Shown: positions 41,803-49,875 of the stretch, piece after piece
Position numbering within the stretch: the first letter of the stretch is position 1
How the letters are laid out: every line of letters begins with the position of its first letter
DNA from: Clostridiales bacterium
Lineage (GTDB): Bacteria; Bacillota; Clostridia; Christensenellales; Borkfalkiaceae
Length of the DNA stretch: 64,000 nucleotides
Assembly: GCA_015069295.1 (NCBI GenBank)
Contig: SVIW01000005.1
Coordinates: 1 to 64,000, forward strand
Direction: 5' to 3'
Translations under genes and position numbers: made by a program
Notes under the pieces: generated by a model
The model's input: the letters and a program-made list of their open reading frames with translations, nothing else
What the model was told of the DNA's origin: nothing
Databases searched by the model: none

Positions 41803-42699
41803 TTATGTCGTAATATCCGCAATTTTGCCGTTTTCCAAAACTACGGTATAATAAACGACGGAAAACACTCTATCGGCTTTTTTCTTTATCAGCCCGATGC
41901 GCTTTGGATCGTCCGTTGGTAAAACCGATTGGTAATCGCCCAAAAACGAGCGGATGTCGTTTGCCTTGGCACGTAATTCGTCCGTCAAAAACTCCTCGTA
42001 ATTTGCCCCGATTAACACGCTCTCAAAGAACGCGTAGGGCAAGAGCGCAGCCCCGTTTTCTGGCGTTTCTTCGGGAGAGAATAGGACGAATTTTTTGCGG
42101 ATAAGCTCGTTTTCCGAAAGCTCCCATTCGCATTCGGCAATCCGTCCCAAGCCCTCGTGTAAGGGGAGTTTTGCCTGCAAAACGCCGTTTGTAATTTCGT
42201 AGGAAAGTACTTCTTCTAAAAATAAGCGTTTTCCGGTTTTCGAATAGACGGCAAGCTGTTTTTCGCTTTCTAAAAAGAGTAAATTTTCTTGAAAAAACGC
42301 CTTACAAACGCAAAAGGAGGGGGGCAGGGTCGCGTTGAAAAAGCTTTCGTGCGTTTGCAAAGAAAGCTGGACTTCCCCTTGGGAGAAGACGGTGGCAAGG
42401 CAATCGCTATCTTTTGCCTGCGTAATCGTTTTTAACGAGCAGTCCGAGGGCGGGAAATCGCGCGCGTATAACGCCACGCCGTCCTCTAAAAGGTATACCT
42501 CGAACCCTTCGGGCGGAGAAAAACGCAGTTCTTCGGTCAAGAAACAGCCGATAGGCAAAGCTCCTTCGGGGGAGAATTGGGCGTAAATGCGGTCGGCGGG
42601 GTGCAGGCGGGCGAACCGCAAAAAACGGTCGGTGATACCGAAATAAGCGCCGTTTAGGAAAAGGGCGCAAGGCTTAGAGGATAAAAAATAAATTTTCAT
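41803..42699 (-). CDS. Hypothetical cytoplasmic protein
   Basis: The 298-residue protein has no signal peptide or TM segment. It begins 'MKIYFLSSKPCALFLNGAYFGITD', then beta-rich sequence with a PEGA-like feel, and ends with 'KKADRVFSVVYYTVVLENGKIADI', resembling a short NTF2/TonB-like end. No known catalytic motif is seen. The start at 42699 is preferred because AGGA is present and a longer frame would run over the divergent gene at 42791. Neighbours give no functional clue. Confidence 0.6.
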   Translation of the reverse strand: MKIYFLSSKPCALFLNGAYFGITDRFLRFARLHPADRIYAQFSPEGALPIGCFLTEELRFSPPEGFEVYLLEDGVALYARDFPPSDCSLKTITQAKDSDCLATVFSQGEVQLSLQTHESFFNATLPPSFCVCKAFFQENLLFLESEKQLAVYSKTGKRLFLEEVLSYEITNGVLQAKLPLHEGLGRIAECEWELSENELIRKKFVLFSPEETPENGAALLPYAFFESVLIGANYEEFLTDELRAKANDIRSFLGDYQSVLPTDDPKRIGLIKKKADRVFSVVYYTVVLENGKIADITT

Positions 42700-42790
42700 A
42701 CTATATCCTATTCTTTTCTCGTTTGGAAAAGTATAAAAAGGAAAAAATTCGGTAATAATCAAACCGAAGTTCAAAAAACGGAGGCTGATT

Positions 42791-43420
42791 ATGAACAAAA
42801 TCAACGGCTATACGGAAGAAGAAGCCAAAAACTTGGTCGAATATATCAAAGAGGGGAAAAAGAAGGGCAAAACGCTTACTTACCTTTTCGAGACCTACGG
42901 GTTAAACCACGGCAGAGCCAAAGGCAGCGTGCGCAATTATTATTACGCGCTGATGAAAAACGAAAAAGGGGACGAACGGATTGTGAAGCTTTTGGACGGC
43001 TCGTCGTTATCCGTGGAAAAGATACGCGAATTTACGAAAGAGGAAACGGACGCGGCGCTCCGCAGTATCTTGGCGGAAAAAAGCAAGGGCTTGTCCGTGC
43101 GCAGGGCGATTTTTAATTTAGCGCAGGGGGACGACAAGTTGATGCTCCGTCTGCAAAATAAATACCGCAACACTTTGAAAAAAGACCCCGAAAAGATTAT
43201 GCGGCTTGCCAAGGAAATGGGGGTGGAAACGAGCGTTGCGCCCGCGAAAAAGTCGGGGCAGGATTCTACTCTTCCCGATAAGGATTTTTTACGCCGCCGC
43301 TTGGAAAACGAAATCAACGCTCTTTACGATAGACTGGCGCAGGCGTTGAAAGCGGAAAACGAACGGTTAAGACAGGAAAACGCCGCTTTAAAAACGGAAA
43401 ACGAACAGTTAAAAGCATAA
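42791..43420 (+). CDS. Putative DNA-binding protein with SANT/Myb-like start and C-terminal coiled coil
   Basis: The 209-residue protein begins 'GYTEEEAKNLVEYIKEGKKKGKTLTYLFETYGLNHGRAKGSVRNYYYALMK', which has the pattern of the RsfA/Myb-SANT-like regulators of Bacillota. A second helical block follows (about 70-125). The end is a clear leucine-zipper-like coiled coil ('LKAENERLRQENAALKTENEQLKA'-type heptads, about residues 175-209). A role in transcription regulation is inferred. It is divergent from 42699 with a cggaggctg ribosome site, and ends at a terminator. Confidence 0.62.
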   Translation: MNKINGYTEEEAKNLVEYIKEGKKKGKTLTYLFETYGLNHGRAKGSVRNYYYALMKNEKGDERIVKLLDGSSLSVEKIREFTKEETDAALRSILAEKSKGLSVRRAIFNLAQGDDKLMLRLQNKYRNTLKKDPEKIMRLAKEMGVETSVAPAKKSGQDSTLPDKDFLRRRLENEINALYDRLAQALKAENERLRQENAALKTENEQLKA

Positions 43421-43425
43421 AAAGA

Positions 43426-43457
43426 GCCTACCGTGTATGCGTTCACGGTAGGCTTTT
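43426..43457. terminator. Bidirectional terminator
   Basis: Arms gcctaccgtg (43426-43435) and cacggtaggc (43444-43453), with TTTTG after. Confidence 0.8.
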
Positions 43458-43471
43458 GCCGATACGGCGGT

Positions 43472-43696
43472 TTAGTTTTCCGCTTTTGCTTCGCGTTTTT
43501 TTGCCAATCGTTCTTCGGCTTTTTCTTCCGCTTTTTCTTCGTCCATAGCGCGGATTTTCTCATCCATCAGACTGTCGAATTTTGCTTGTATCTCGTCCTG
43601 CGTCTTGCGAACCAAAGTGCGCATTTTATAATTATTGGCAACGAGCAAAGCGCCACCCATACCGCCGAGCAACACGCCGAGTGCAAATTTTTCCAT
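43472..43696 (-). CDS. Small single-pass membrane protein with coiled coil (YtxH-like)
   Basis: The 74-residue protein has an N-terminal glycine-rich TM segment (LGVLLGGMGGALLVAN). A long charged helix rich in Glu/Lys/Ala repeats ('EEKAEEKAEERLAKK') follows. The layout resembles YtxH/DUF883-type small envelope proteins. It has a perfect AAGGAGG ribosome site. Function unknown; position next to ruvX is probably not meaningful. Confidence 0.65.
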   Translation of the reverse strand: MEKFALGVLLGGMGGALLVANNYKMRTLVRKTQDEIQAKFDSLMDEKIRAMDEEKAEEKAEERLAKKREAKAEN

Positions 43697-43789
43697 ACTT
43701 TTTACCTCCTTATAAGGGTTTTGCCTTACTCAGTATGTGAAAAAATCGTAAAAATATCCTTGCAAACAATAGACGAGCGAGGTTTTATG

Positions 43790-43798
43790 TGGTATAAT
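43790..43798 (+). promoter_or_regulatory. Extended -10 promoter abutting ruvX
   Basis: TGG-TATAAT (extended -10) ends at 43798 and the ATG is at 43805, so the expected +1 is at or within a base of the A of ATG. No good -35 is seen at 17 bases (tagacg). Confidence 0.6.
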
Positions 43799-43804
43799 AT
43801 CCCT

Positions 43805-44572
43805 ATGATAGGAAAAAGAGCAATCGCCTTTGATATAGGCAGCAAACGAATCGGCGTGGCAATTTCCGACCCATTTAACGAATACGCGATGCCCTGCGAA
43901 ACCTACGTGCGTACCCGTAATTTCGACGCGGACGTGGCGGCGGTGGCAAAAATCGCGCAGGATCGGGGCGTGGGGGTCATCGTATGCGGGATTCCCTTTA
44001 ATTTCGACGGCACGGAGAGTATACAAACGGTAAAAACCCGCGAGTTTATCGAACGTTTGCGTGAAAAAACAGACTTGCCCGTCGAGCTTGAGGACGAGCG
44101 TTTTACCACTCTGCAAGCAAGAGAAACGCAAATCCAGGGGGGGATAAAGCGCGAGGATCGAAAAAAGACCATCGATTCGATTGCGGCGTCGTATATTTTG
44201 GAAAGTTATCTCGCTCGCGAGAAAATGAAAAATAAAAAAACGGAGGAATCCACTATGAGCAAGGAAATGGAAGAGGTTTACGAAGAAGAGGACCGTATTT
44301 TTGAGGTAGAGGCGGAGGACGGCAGCATTGAAAAGCTGTACCATATCGCCACTATCGAATATAGAGGGGATATGTATTGCGTATTCCAAAAAGCCGAACC
44401 CGAATCGGAAGAAGAGGAAGACGAAGTAATTATTTTCGCTTTGCAAGGCGAGGGGGACGACGCGGTGCTTATGCCCATCGAAGACGGACATTTGCTCGAC
44501 GAAGTGTTTGCGGAATTCTGCCATCAGTACGAAGAATACGAAAACAGCGACGAAGCGATGGATTTGGAATAA
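43805..44572 (+). CDS. ruvX: RuvX/YqgF Holliday junction resolvase-like nuclease fused in frame to DUF1292 protein
   Basis: The frame encodes 255 residues. Residues 1-150 are a full RuvX: 'AFDIGSKRIGVAISD', 'CGIPFNFDGTES', 'LEDERFTT' and 'DSIAASYILESYL'. It is an RNase-H-like nuclease involved in 16S rRNA 5' maturation. From Met151 (44255) begins a complete DUF1292/YrzB-like protein (acidic, 'FEVEAEDGSIEKLYHIATIEYRGDMY'). In other Firmicutes these are two adjacent genes. Here no stop separates them, but GGAGG (44242-44246) precedes the internal ATG. One A fewer in the A7 tract (44234-44240) would end ruvX at a TGA overlapping that ATG. Confidence 0.82.
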   Translation: MIGKRAIAFDIGSKRIGVAISDPFNEYAMPCETYVRTRNFDADVAAVAKIAQDRGVGVIVCGIPFNFDGTESIQTVKTREFIERLREKTDLPVELEDERFTTLQARETQIQGGIKREDRKKTIDSIAASYILESYLAREKMKNKKTEESTMSKEMEEVYEEEDRIFEVEAEDGSIEKLYHIATIEYRGDMYCVFQKAEPESEEEEDEVIIFALQGEGDDAVLMPIEDGHLLDEVFAEFCHQYEEYENSDEAMDLE

Positions 44573-44580
44573 AAAACACA

Positions 44581-44618
44581 AAACGCCGAGGGCAGGTACG
44601 AGCCTATCGGCGTTTTTT
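44581..44618 (+). terminator. Terminator of ruvX-DUF1292
   Basis: Arms aaacgccga (44581-44589) and tcggcgttt (44607-44615) are followed by Ts. The loop contains gggcaggtacg, a motif seen in other intergenic gaps. Confidence 0.88.
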
Positions 44619-44707
44619 TCATATTTTCGCCCTGTTTTCCCATAAAAAACGGTAAAGAAAAAATTTTATTTTTTTATAAAAAAATAGAAAAAGCCGTATA
44701 AAATGAG

Positions 44708-44736
44708 TTGCTTTCCCTTTTTGCTTGTGGTAAAAT
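44708..44736 (+). promoter_or_regulatory. Promoter of rpsB-tsf
   Basis: TTGCTT (44708-44713), 17 bases, TAAAAT (44731-44736). Confidence 0.75.
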
Positions 44737-44742
44737 AGAAAG

Positions 44743-44853
44743 GCTGAAAATTCACACTCGCTTATTGTGCGTAATCCGTGTCCGTAAAATCTTTCAATGC
44801 GGACGTCATTACGAGCCAACACAAGGCGGGGAGGAAAAACGGAGGTTTGAATT
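44743..44853 (+). promoter_or_regulatory. Long structured leader of rpsB
   Basis: An approximately 110-nt leader with a stem gtccg (44780-44784) / cggac (44800-44804) and AACGGAGG before the start. Leaders of rpsB often bind S2 for autoregulation; this is possible here but only the hairpin is seen. Confidence 0.35.
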
Positions 44854-45618
44854 ATGGCAGTTATCACTATGAAGCAGCTTTTGGAAGCAGGCGTTCACTT
44901 CGGTCATCAGACCAGAAAATGGAACCCTAAGATGAAGAAGTACATCTTCGCGGCAAGAAACGATATTCACATCATCGACTTGCAGTTGACCGCGAACCTT
45001 ATCGAAGAAGCGTACGCTTTCGTATGCGAAACGGTAAAAGCGGGCAAGAACGTACTTTTCGTTGGTACGAAGAAACAAGCTCAAGACGCTATCAAGGAAG
45101 AAGCAGAACGTTGCGGTATGTACTACGTCAACTCCCGTTGGCTTGGCGGTTGCCTTACCAACTTTAAGACGATGAGAAGCCGCGTAGAACGCCTTGAAAA
45201 GCTGGAAGCAATGGAAGCAAACGGCGATTTCGACGTATTGCCCAAGAAAGAAGTTATGCTCTTGAAGAAAGAAATGGGCAAATTGCAGGCGAACCTTGGC
45301 GGTATCAAGACGATGAAGTCTATGCCCGGCGTTATGTTCGTGGTTGACCCCCACAACGAAGAAATCGCAATCAAAGAAGCGAAGAAACTCGGCATCAAGA
45401 TCGTGGCAATTACCGACACGAACTGTGATCCCGACGAAATCGATTACGTTATCCCCGGTAACGACGACGCTATCCGCGCAATCAAATTGATCTCTTCCGT
45501 AATCGCAAACGCGGTTATCGAAGCAAATCAGGGCGAAGAAGCGCTCGTTGCTCCCGTAGCGGAAGAAGCAGCTCCTTCTGACATTGAAGAAGTTGTTGCA
45601 GCGGAAGAAAACGCGTAA
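44854..45618 (+). CDS. rpsB: Ribosomal protein S2
   Basis: The 254-residue protein is full length, with '[23 protein letters not shown]', '[15 protein letters not shown]' and '[15 protein letters not shown]', plus an Ala/Glu-rich tail. It heads the conserved rpsB-tsf-pyrH-frr-uppS-cdsA-dxr-rseP order. Confidence 0.98.
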   Translation: MAVITMKQLLEAGVHFGHQTRKWNPKMKKYIFAARNDIHIIDLQLTANLIEEAYAFVCETVKAGKNVLFVGTKKQAQDAIKEEAERCGMYYVNSRWLGGCLTNFKTMRSRVERLEKLEAMEANGDFDVLPKKEVMLLKKEMGKLQANLGGIKTMKSMPGVMFVVDPHNEEIAIKEAKKLGIKIVAITDTNCDPDEIDYVIPGNDDAIRAIKLISSVIANAVIEANQGEEALVAPVAEEAAPSDIEEVVAAEENA

Positions 45619-45628
45619 ATCATAGACG

Positions 45629-45653
45629 GAACGGGCGAGCGTATCGCCCGTTC
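45629..45653 (+). other. Intercistronic hairpin rpsB-tsf
   Basis: Perfect 10-base stem gaacgggcga / tcgcccgttc with no T-run. It probably tunes the ratio of S2 to EF-Ts by partial termination or mRNA processing. Confidence 0.5.
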
Positions 45654-45684
45654 GTAAAAATACAATATAAGGAGAAAAATAGTT

Positions 45685-46578
45685 ATGGCATTCACGGCTA
45701 AAGACGTAATGGCGCTTCGCGAAAAGACGGGCGCAGGCGTAATGGACTGCAAGAGAGCATTGACGGACGCAGACGGCGATATGGCGAAAGCGGCGGACCT
45801 TCTTCGTGAAAGAGGTATCGCAAAGGCAGACAAGAAAGCTACGCGTATTGCAGCAGAAGGTATCGTTTCCTGCTACATCGACGGCAACGTCGGCGTTTTG
45901 GTAGAATTGAACTGCGAATCCGACTTCGTTGCAAAGAACCCTCAGTTCTCCGCAATCGCAACGGAAATTGCAAAGGTTATCGTAAGCGAAAACCCCGCAG
46001 ACGTAGAAGCGTTGCTTGCTTGCAACACCCCTGCAGAAGGTACGGTTGAAGAATATTTGAAGAGCAAGATCGCTATCATCGGTGAAAAGATCGCGGTTAG
46101 AAGATTCGTAAAATATACGACGGACGGTTTCTTGGCAAGCTATATCCACCTCGGCGGCAAGCTCGGCGTTATTTTGGATATGGCAGGCGAAGCAACGGAC
46201 GCGGCAAAAGAAGTTGCGCACGACGTAACCTTGCAGATCGCGTTCACGAAGCCCGCATATTTGACCAAGGACGAAGTTTCGGCTGATACCTTGGAAAAGG
46301 AAAAGGAAGTTTTGAAACAGCAAGCTATCAACGAAGGCAAGCCTGAGGCAATCGCTGAAAAGATGGTTATGGGTAGAATTAAGAAGTTCTACGAAGAAAA
46401 CTGCCTTATCGAACAAGCGTTCATCAAAGACGATTCGAAGAAGATTGCAGACCTTTTGAAAGCTGGCAATACGGCTATCAATAAATTTGCGTTCTACATT
46501 ATGGGCGAAGGTCTTGAAAAGAAGAGCGAAGATTTGAGCGAAGAAGTTGCAAAGCAGGTTGCTGCGGCGCACAAATAA
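45685..46578 (+). CDS. tsf: Elongation factor Ts
   Basis: The 297-residue EF-Tu nucleotide-exchange factor has the N-terminal UBA-like block 'VMALREKTGAGVMDCKRALTDADGD', the core 'VELNCESDFVAKNPQF' with the TDFV-like signature, and 'HVALQIAF'-like dimer segments. It has an AAGGAGA ribosome site. A strong terminator follows, so pyrH has its own promoter. Confidence 0.98.
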   Translation: MAFTAKDVMALREKTGAGVMDCKRALTDADGDMAKAADLLRERGIAKADKKATRIAAEGIVSCYIDGNVGVLVELNCESDFVAKNPQFSAIATEIAKVIVSENPADVEALLACNTPAEGTVEEYLKSKIAIIGEKIAVRRFVKYTTDGFLASYIHLGGKLGVILDMAGEATDAAKEVAHDVTLQIAFTKPAYLTKDEVSADTLEKEKEVLKQQAINEGKPEAIAEKMVMGRIKKFYEENCLIEQAFIKDDSKKIADLLKAGNTAINKFAFYIMGEGLEKKSEDLSEEVAKQVAAAHK

Positions 46579-46593
46579 GCAAGATAAAAAATG

Positions 46594-46624
46594 CGGGTTT
46601 GGCTTTGCCAAGCCCGTTTTTTTT
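46594..46624 (+). terminator. Terminator of rpsB-tsf
   Basis: Arms cgggtttggc / gccaagcccg (one G-T pair) are followed by eight Ts. Confidence 0.88.
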
Positions 46625-46716
46625 GTCCCCTGTTTTTCAAAGAAAAACAAATAGAAAAAAAGTGGGAAATTTTATAAACTTTTTTTGTAAATAGTATAGC
46701 TTTCTTGGCAAAAGTA

Positions 46717-46725
46717 TGGTATAAT
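46717..46725 (+). promoter_or_regulatory. Extended -10 promoter of pyrH
   Basis: ATGG-TATAAT with TG one base before the -10 (hexamer 46720-46725) and only a weak -35. The leader is about 85 nt. Confidence 0.5.
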
Positions 46726-46818
46726 AATTAAAATCGTGTTTTGCGGGCATTTTTCTTATAAAAAATTGCGTAAAAACGAAAGAAAAAAAAGAAAAATTAA
46801 CATAAGGAAGGGAAAAGT

Positions 46819-47526
46819 ATGCAGCCCAAATATAAAAGAGTGCTTTTAAAGCTGTCCGGCGAAGCGTTAGCGGGAGATCAGAGGTTTGGACTCAATCACG
46901 AGGTCATCGCGCCCGTGGTCGAACAAATCGTACAAATCCACAATATGGGCGTCGAGGTCGGTTTGGTTATCGGCGGGGGGAACTTCTGGCGCGGGCGCCA
47001 AGGTACGAATATGGACAGAACGACGGCGGATCATATGGGGATGCTGGCGACGGTTATGAACTCGCTTGCGATGATGGACGCTATCGAACAGCGGGGCGTG
47101 CCCGTGCGCGTGCAGACGGCGCTGGATATGGTGTCTTTGGCAGAGCCCTTCATTTTGAGAAAAGCGCTTCGGCATTTCGAGCAGGGCAGAATCGTTATTT
47201 TTGCCTGCGGGACGGGGAATCCCTACTGTTCGACGGATACGGCGGCGGCGCTTCGTGCGTGCGAAATCGACGCGGATATTTTGCTGATGGCAAAGAACGT
47301 GGACGGCATTTACGATTCCGACCCCAAAACCAACCCCAACGCAAAGAAATACGAAACGTTGCATTATGCGGACATCATCAACCGCGGCTTGAAGGTTATC
47401 GATTTTACGGCGGCGACGATGTGTATGGAAAACAATATCCCCACCCTTGCATTCGGCTTGAACGAGGAAAACTCCATCGTGCGCGCGGTTTGTGGAGAGG
47501 CGTTGGGAACGATCATTAAGGTATAA
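46819..47526 (+). CDS. pyrH: UMP kinase
   Basis: The 235-residue hexameric amino-acid-kinase-fold enzyme makes UDP from UMP with ATP. It has 'RVLLKLSGEALAG', 'VIGGGNFWRG', 'DHMGMLATVMNSLAM' and 'MAKNVDGIYDSDPK'. Length is normal. frr follows after 15 bases. Confidence 0.97.
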   Translation: MQPKYKRVLLKLSGEALAGDQRFGLNHEVIAPVVEQIVQIHNMGVEVGLVIGGGNFWRGRQGTNMDRTTADHMGMLATVMNSLAMMDAIEQRGVPVRVQTALDMVSLAEPFILRKALRHFEQGRIVIFACGTGNPYCSTDTAAALRACEIDADILLMAKNVDGIYDSDPKTNPNAKKYETLHYADIINRGLKVIDFTAATMCMENNIPTLAFGLNEENSIVRAVCGEALGTIIKV

Positions 47527-47541
47527 ATAAGGAGAAAAATT

Positions 47542-48114
47542 ATGCTTGAAAACGAAAAAATTGAAGAAATGATGTTTGAGTTAGAAGAAAAATGTGAAAA
47601 TACGCTTAACGCGTTGGAAAGAGACTACGGCGCAATCCGTACCGGCAGAGCCAATCCCCGCATTTTGGACAGATTGGAAGTCGAAGCTTACGGCGGTATG
47701 AGCAAGCTTATCGAGCTTGGCAACGTTTCGGCGCTCGATGCAAAGTGCTTGCAAATCAGCCTTTGGGACAAATCCTTGTTAAAAGCGGTAGAAAAAGCGA
47801 TTTTGCAGTCGAATATCGGCTTGACGCCCTCCAACGACGGGAACGTAATCCGTTTGGTATTCCCTGATATGACCGAAGAACGTCGCCGCGAACTCGTAAA
47901 ACAAGCCAAGAAAATGGGCGAAGAATCCAAGGTTGCCGTTCGTAACCACCGCCGCGAAGGAATGGATACCATCAAGAAGATGAAGACGGCGAAAGAACTC
48001 TCCGAAGACGAAGCGACGGGCTGCGAAGCGGACGTTGAAAAGCTCGTTTCGGGATATATGAGCAAATTGGAAACGATTATTGCCGCGAAAGAAAAAGAAT
48101 TGATGTCCGTTTAA
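47542..48114 (+). CDS. frr: Ribosome recycling factor
   Basis: The 190-residue protein has a three-helix bundle with 'YGAIRTGRANPRILDRLEVEAYG', 'IGLTPSNDGNVIRLVFPDMTEERRRELVKQAK' and the basic 'VAVRNHRREGMD'. With EF-G it splits post-termination ribosomes. It has an AAGGAGA site. uppS begins within a few bases of its stop codon. Confidence 0.97.
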   Translation: MLENEKIEEMMFELEEKCENTLNALERDYGAIRTGRANPRILDRLEVEAYGGMSKLIELGNVSALDAKCLQISLWDKSLLKAVEKAILQSNIGLTPSNDGNVIRLVFPDMTEERRRELVKQAKKMGEESKVAVRNHRREGMDTIKKMKTAKELSEDEATGCEADVEKLVSGYMSKLETIIAAKEKELMSV

Positions 48115-48129
48115 TCGGTGAGGTCTATT

Positions 48130-48864
48130 GTGGGGCTTCGTAAGAATAAAATAACGGGGGAGACGAAAATTCCCCGTCATATCGCTATGATTATGGACGG
48201 CAACGGGCGTTGGGCGAAAAAGCGGTTTTTGCCCCGTTCGGTCGGACATAAGCAGGGTATGGAGCGTATGATAGGGCTAATGGAACGCGCCTTTGATTTG
48301 GGTGTGGACTATATTACCGTATACGCTTTATCCACGGAAAACCTGCTCCGCCCCAAAGAGGAACTGGAGGGGCTGTTTAACCTAATCCGCAACCATTTTA
48401 AAGAATATATGCGCAGGCTTTGTGCGCGCGGGGCGCGCTTACGGGTGATTGGCAACGTAGCGCTGCTGCCCGACGACGTGCAGAAGATTTTACACGAATC
48501 GGAAGCAGAAACGGCGCATTTTGCAGGCAAGGGCATCAACGTAGCCTTGGCGTACGGAGCTCGCGACGAAATCGTCCGCGCCGTCAATCTTGCCGTGGAA
48601 AGCGGGGAGAAAGTAACGGAAGAAAGCTTTTCCGCTCTTTTGTATACGGGCGAAGTACCCGACCCCGACCTTATTATCCGTACGGGTAAAGAGGTGCGGC
48701 TTTCCAATTTTTTACTGTATCAGGCGGCGTATGCCGAACTGTATTTCTCGGACAAAATGTTCCCCGAATTTTCCGACAAAGAGCTGGATAAAGCGGTGTT
48801 GGAATTTTCCCGCCGCACGAGGCGCTTTGGAAAAACGGACGAACAGTTAAATACGCAAGAATAA
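48130..48864 (+). CDS. uppS: Undecaprenyl diphosphate synthase (cis-prenyltransferase)
   Basis: The 244-residue enzyme condenses isopentenyl units to the C55 carrier for cell wall synthesis. It has the catalytic block 'HIAMIMDGNGRWAKKR', 'ALSTENLLRPKEEL' and the C-terminal 'PDLIIRTGKEVRLSNFLLYQAAYAELYF'. In the last block the usual RTSGE(Q)R is changed to RTGKEVR. The GTG at 48130 is chosen because GAGG lies 6 bases upstream; a GTG at 48118 would add four residues without a ribosome site. It belongs to the pyrH-frr operon. Confidence 0.95.
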   Translation: MGLRKNKITGETKIPRHIAMIMDGNGRWAKKRFLPRSVGHKQGMERMIGLMERAFDLGVDYITVYALSTENLLRPKEELEGLFNLIRNHFKEYMRRLCARGARLRVIGNVALLPDDVQKILHESEAETAHFAGKGINVALAYGARDEIVRAVNLAVESGEKVTEESFSALLYTGEVPDPDLIIRTGKEVRLSNFLLYQAAYAELYFSDKMFPEFSDKELDKAVLEFSRRTRRFGKTDEQLNTQE

Positions 48865-48869
48865 GAAAA

Positions 48870-48930
48870 CGATAGGGCAGGTACGCGTTGAAGACTATTT
48901 AACCGACCGCCCTTGCGTTTTTTAGGATAA
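48870..48930 (+). other. uppS-cdsA gap with GGGCAGGTACGCG motif
   Basis: The gap has gggcaggtacgcgttgaaga (about 48876-48895) and accgaccgccc followed by GCGTTTTTTAG. GGGC.GGT may pair with ACC..GCCC to form a weak terminator. The motif recurs at 44590, 54985 and 62931. Confidence 0.4.
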
Positions 48931-48948
48931 CGCTTTGGAGAAGAGTTT

Positions 48949-49854
48949 ATGAAAATACGATTGTTATCAGGCAGCTTATACGTGGCGATTTTGGCGGCGT
49001 TTTTCTGTTTGAAAATCTTTTTGCCTAATGGGTACGGCGATCTTTGTTTCGACGGAATGATTTACGCCTTTGCCTTGTTTGGCACTTTTGAAATGCTGCG
49101 CGCGACGAAAGAAAAAACTACGGCAATACAGCGCGGTTTGGTTTTTGCCTTTGCCGTATTGGTCGTGCCCTTCTGTGTATTGGCAGAGTATTTTGGTACG
49201 GTCAGCGGTTTTATCGTCGTGTTTTTGGGGTTGTTCGTATTGTCTGTCGGACTGTTGTCCTTGCTCGTGCTTCGAAACGAGGAAACGAGCCTGGAAGGCT
49301 TGGGGATTTCCTTGCTTTCCGCGGTATACCCCACGGTATTGCTGTGCCTGCTCGTCATCGTCAATCATACGTCGGCAGACCCCGAACTTGTCCACCTTGC
49401 GCTCGATTCGCGCATTATGATTTTGCTGATCTTCGTGGTATCGCCTTGCGCCGATTCGATTGCCTACGTGTTTGGCATTTCCTTTAAAAAATATTTCCCT
49501 AAGAAATTAGCGCCTACTCTCAGCCCGAATAAGACGGTTATCGGCGGGATTGGCGGCTTAGTCGGGGGTATGCTGGGTGCGGCGGCGCTCTACTTTATTT
49601 ATAACGCCATCGTAGTCGGGGGGTACCCGCAGATGTATATTTGGTTACCCGTATACCTTGTCATCGGCTTGTTTGCGGCGGTTGCAACGGCGTTCGGTGA
49701 TCTCGTTGAGAGTTGTATCAAACGTAAATTAGGGGTAAAAGATATGGGCAAAATTATGCCCGGGCACGGCGGCGCGCTCGATAGATTGGACGGCACGCTG
49801 TTTGCAACCATCGTCGTGTACGCGGCGTTTACCTTCCTTTCTATTCTCGTATAA
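48949..49854 (+). CDS. cdsA: Phosphatidate cytidylyltransferase
   Basis: The 301-residue integral membrane enzyme makes CDP-diacylglycerol. It has about eight TM segments and the C-terminal CDS signature region 'KRKLGVKDMGKIMPGHGGALDRLDGTLFA', matching SxxKRxxxxKDxxxxxPGHGGxxDRxD, including the metal-binding aspartates. It lies before dxr, 21 bases apart. Confidence 0.96.
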   Translation: MKIRLLSGSLYVAILAAFFCLKIFLPNGYGDLCFDGMIYAFALFGTFEMLRATKEKTTAIQRGLVFAFAVLVVPFCVLAEYFGTVSGFIVVFLGLFVLSVGLLSLLVLRNEETSLEGLGISLLSAVYPTVLLCLLVIVNHTSADPELVHLALDSRIMILLIFVVSPCADSIAYVFGISFKKYFPKKLAPTLSPNKTVIGGIGGLVGGMLGAAALYFIYNAIVVGGYPQMYIWLPVYLVIGLFAAVATAFGDLVESCIKRKLGVKDMGKIMPGHGGALDRLDGTLFATIVVYAAFTFLSILV

Positions 49855-49875
49855 CCAAATTTTTAGGAGGGCGTT

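Noticed and set aside
44809..46650. A 613-codon minus-strand open frame opposite rpsB-tsf
   Set aside because: It is antisense to two certain genes; low-complexity F/R/C-rich translation typical of shadows.
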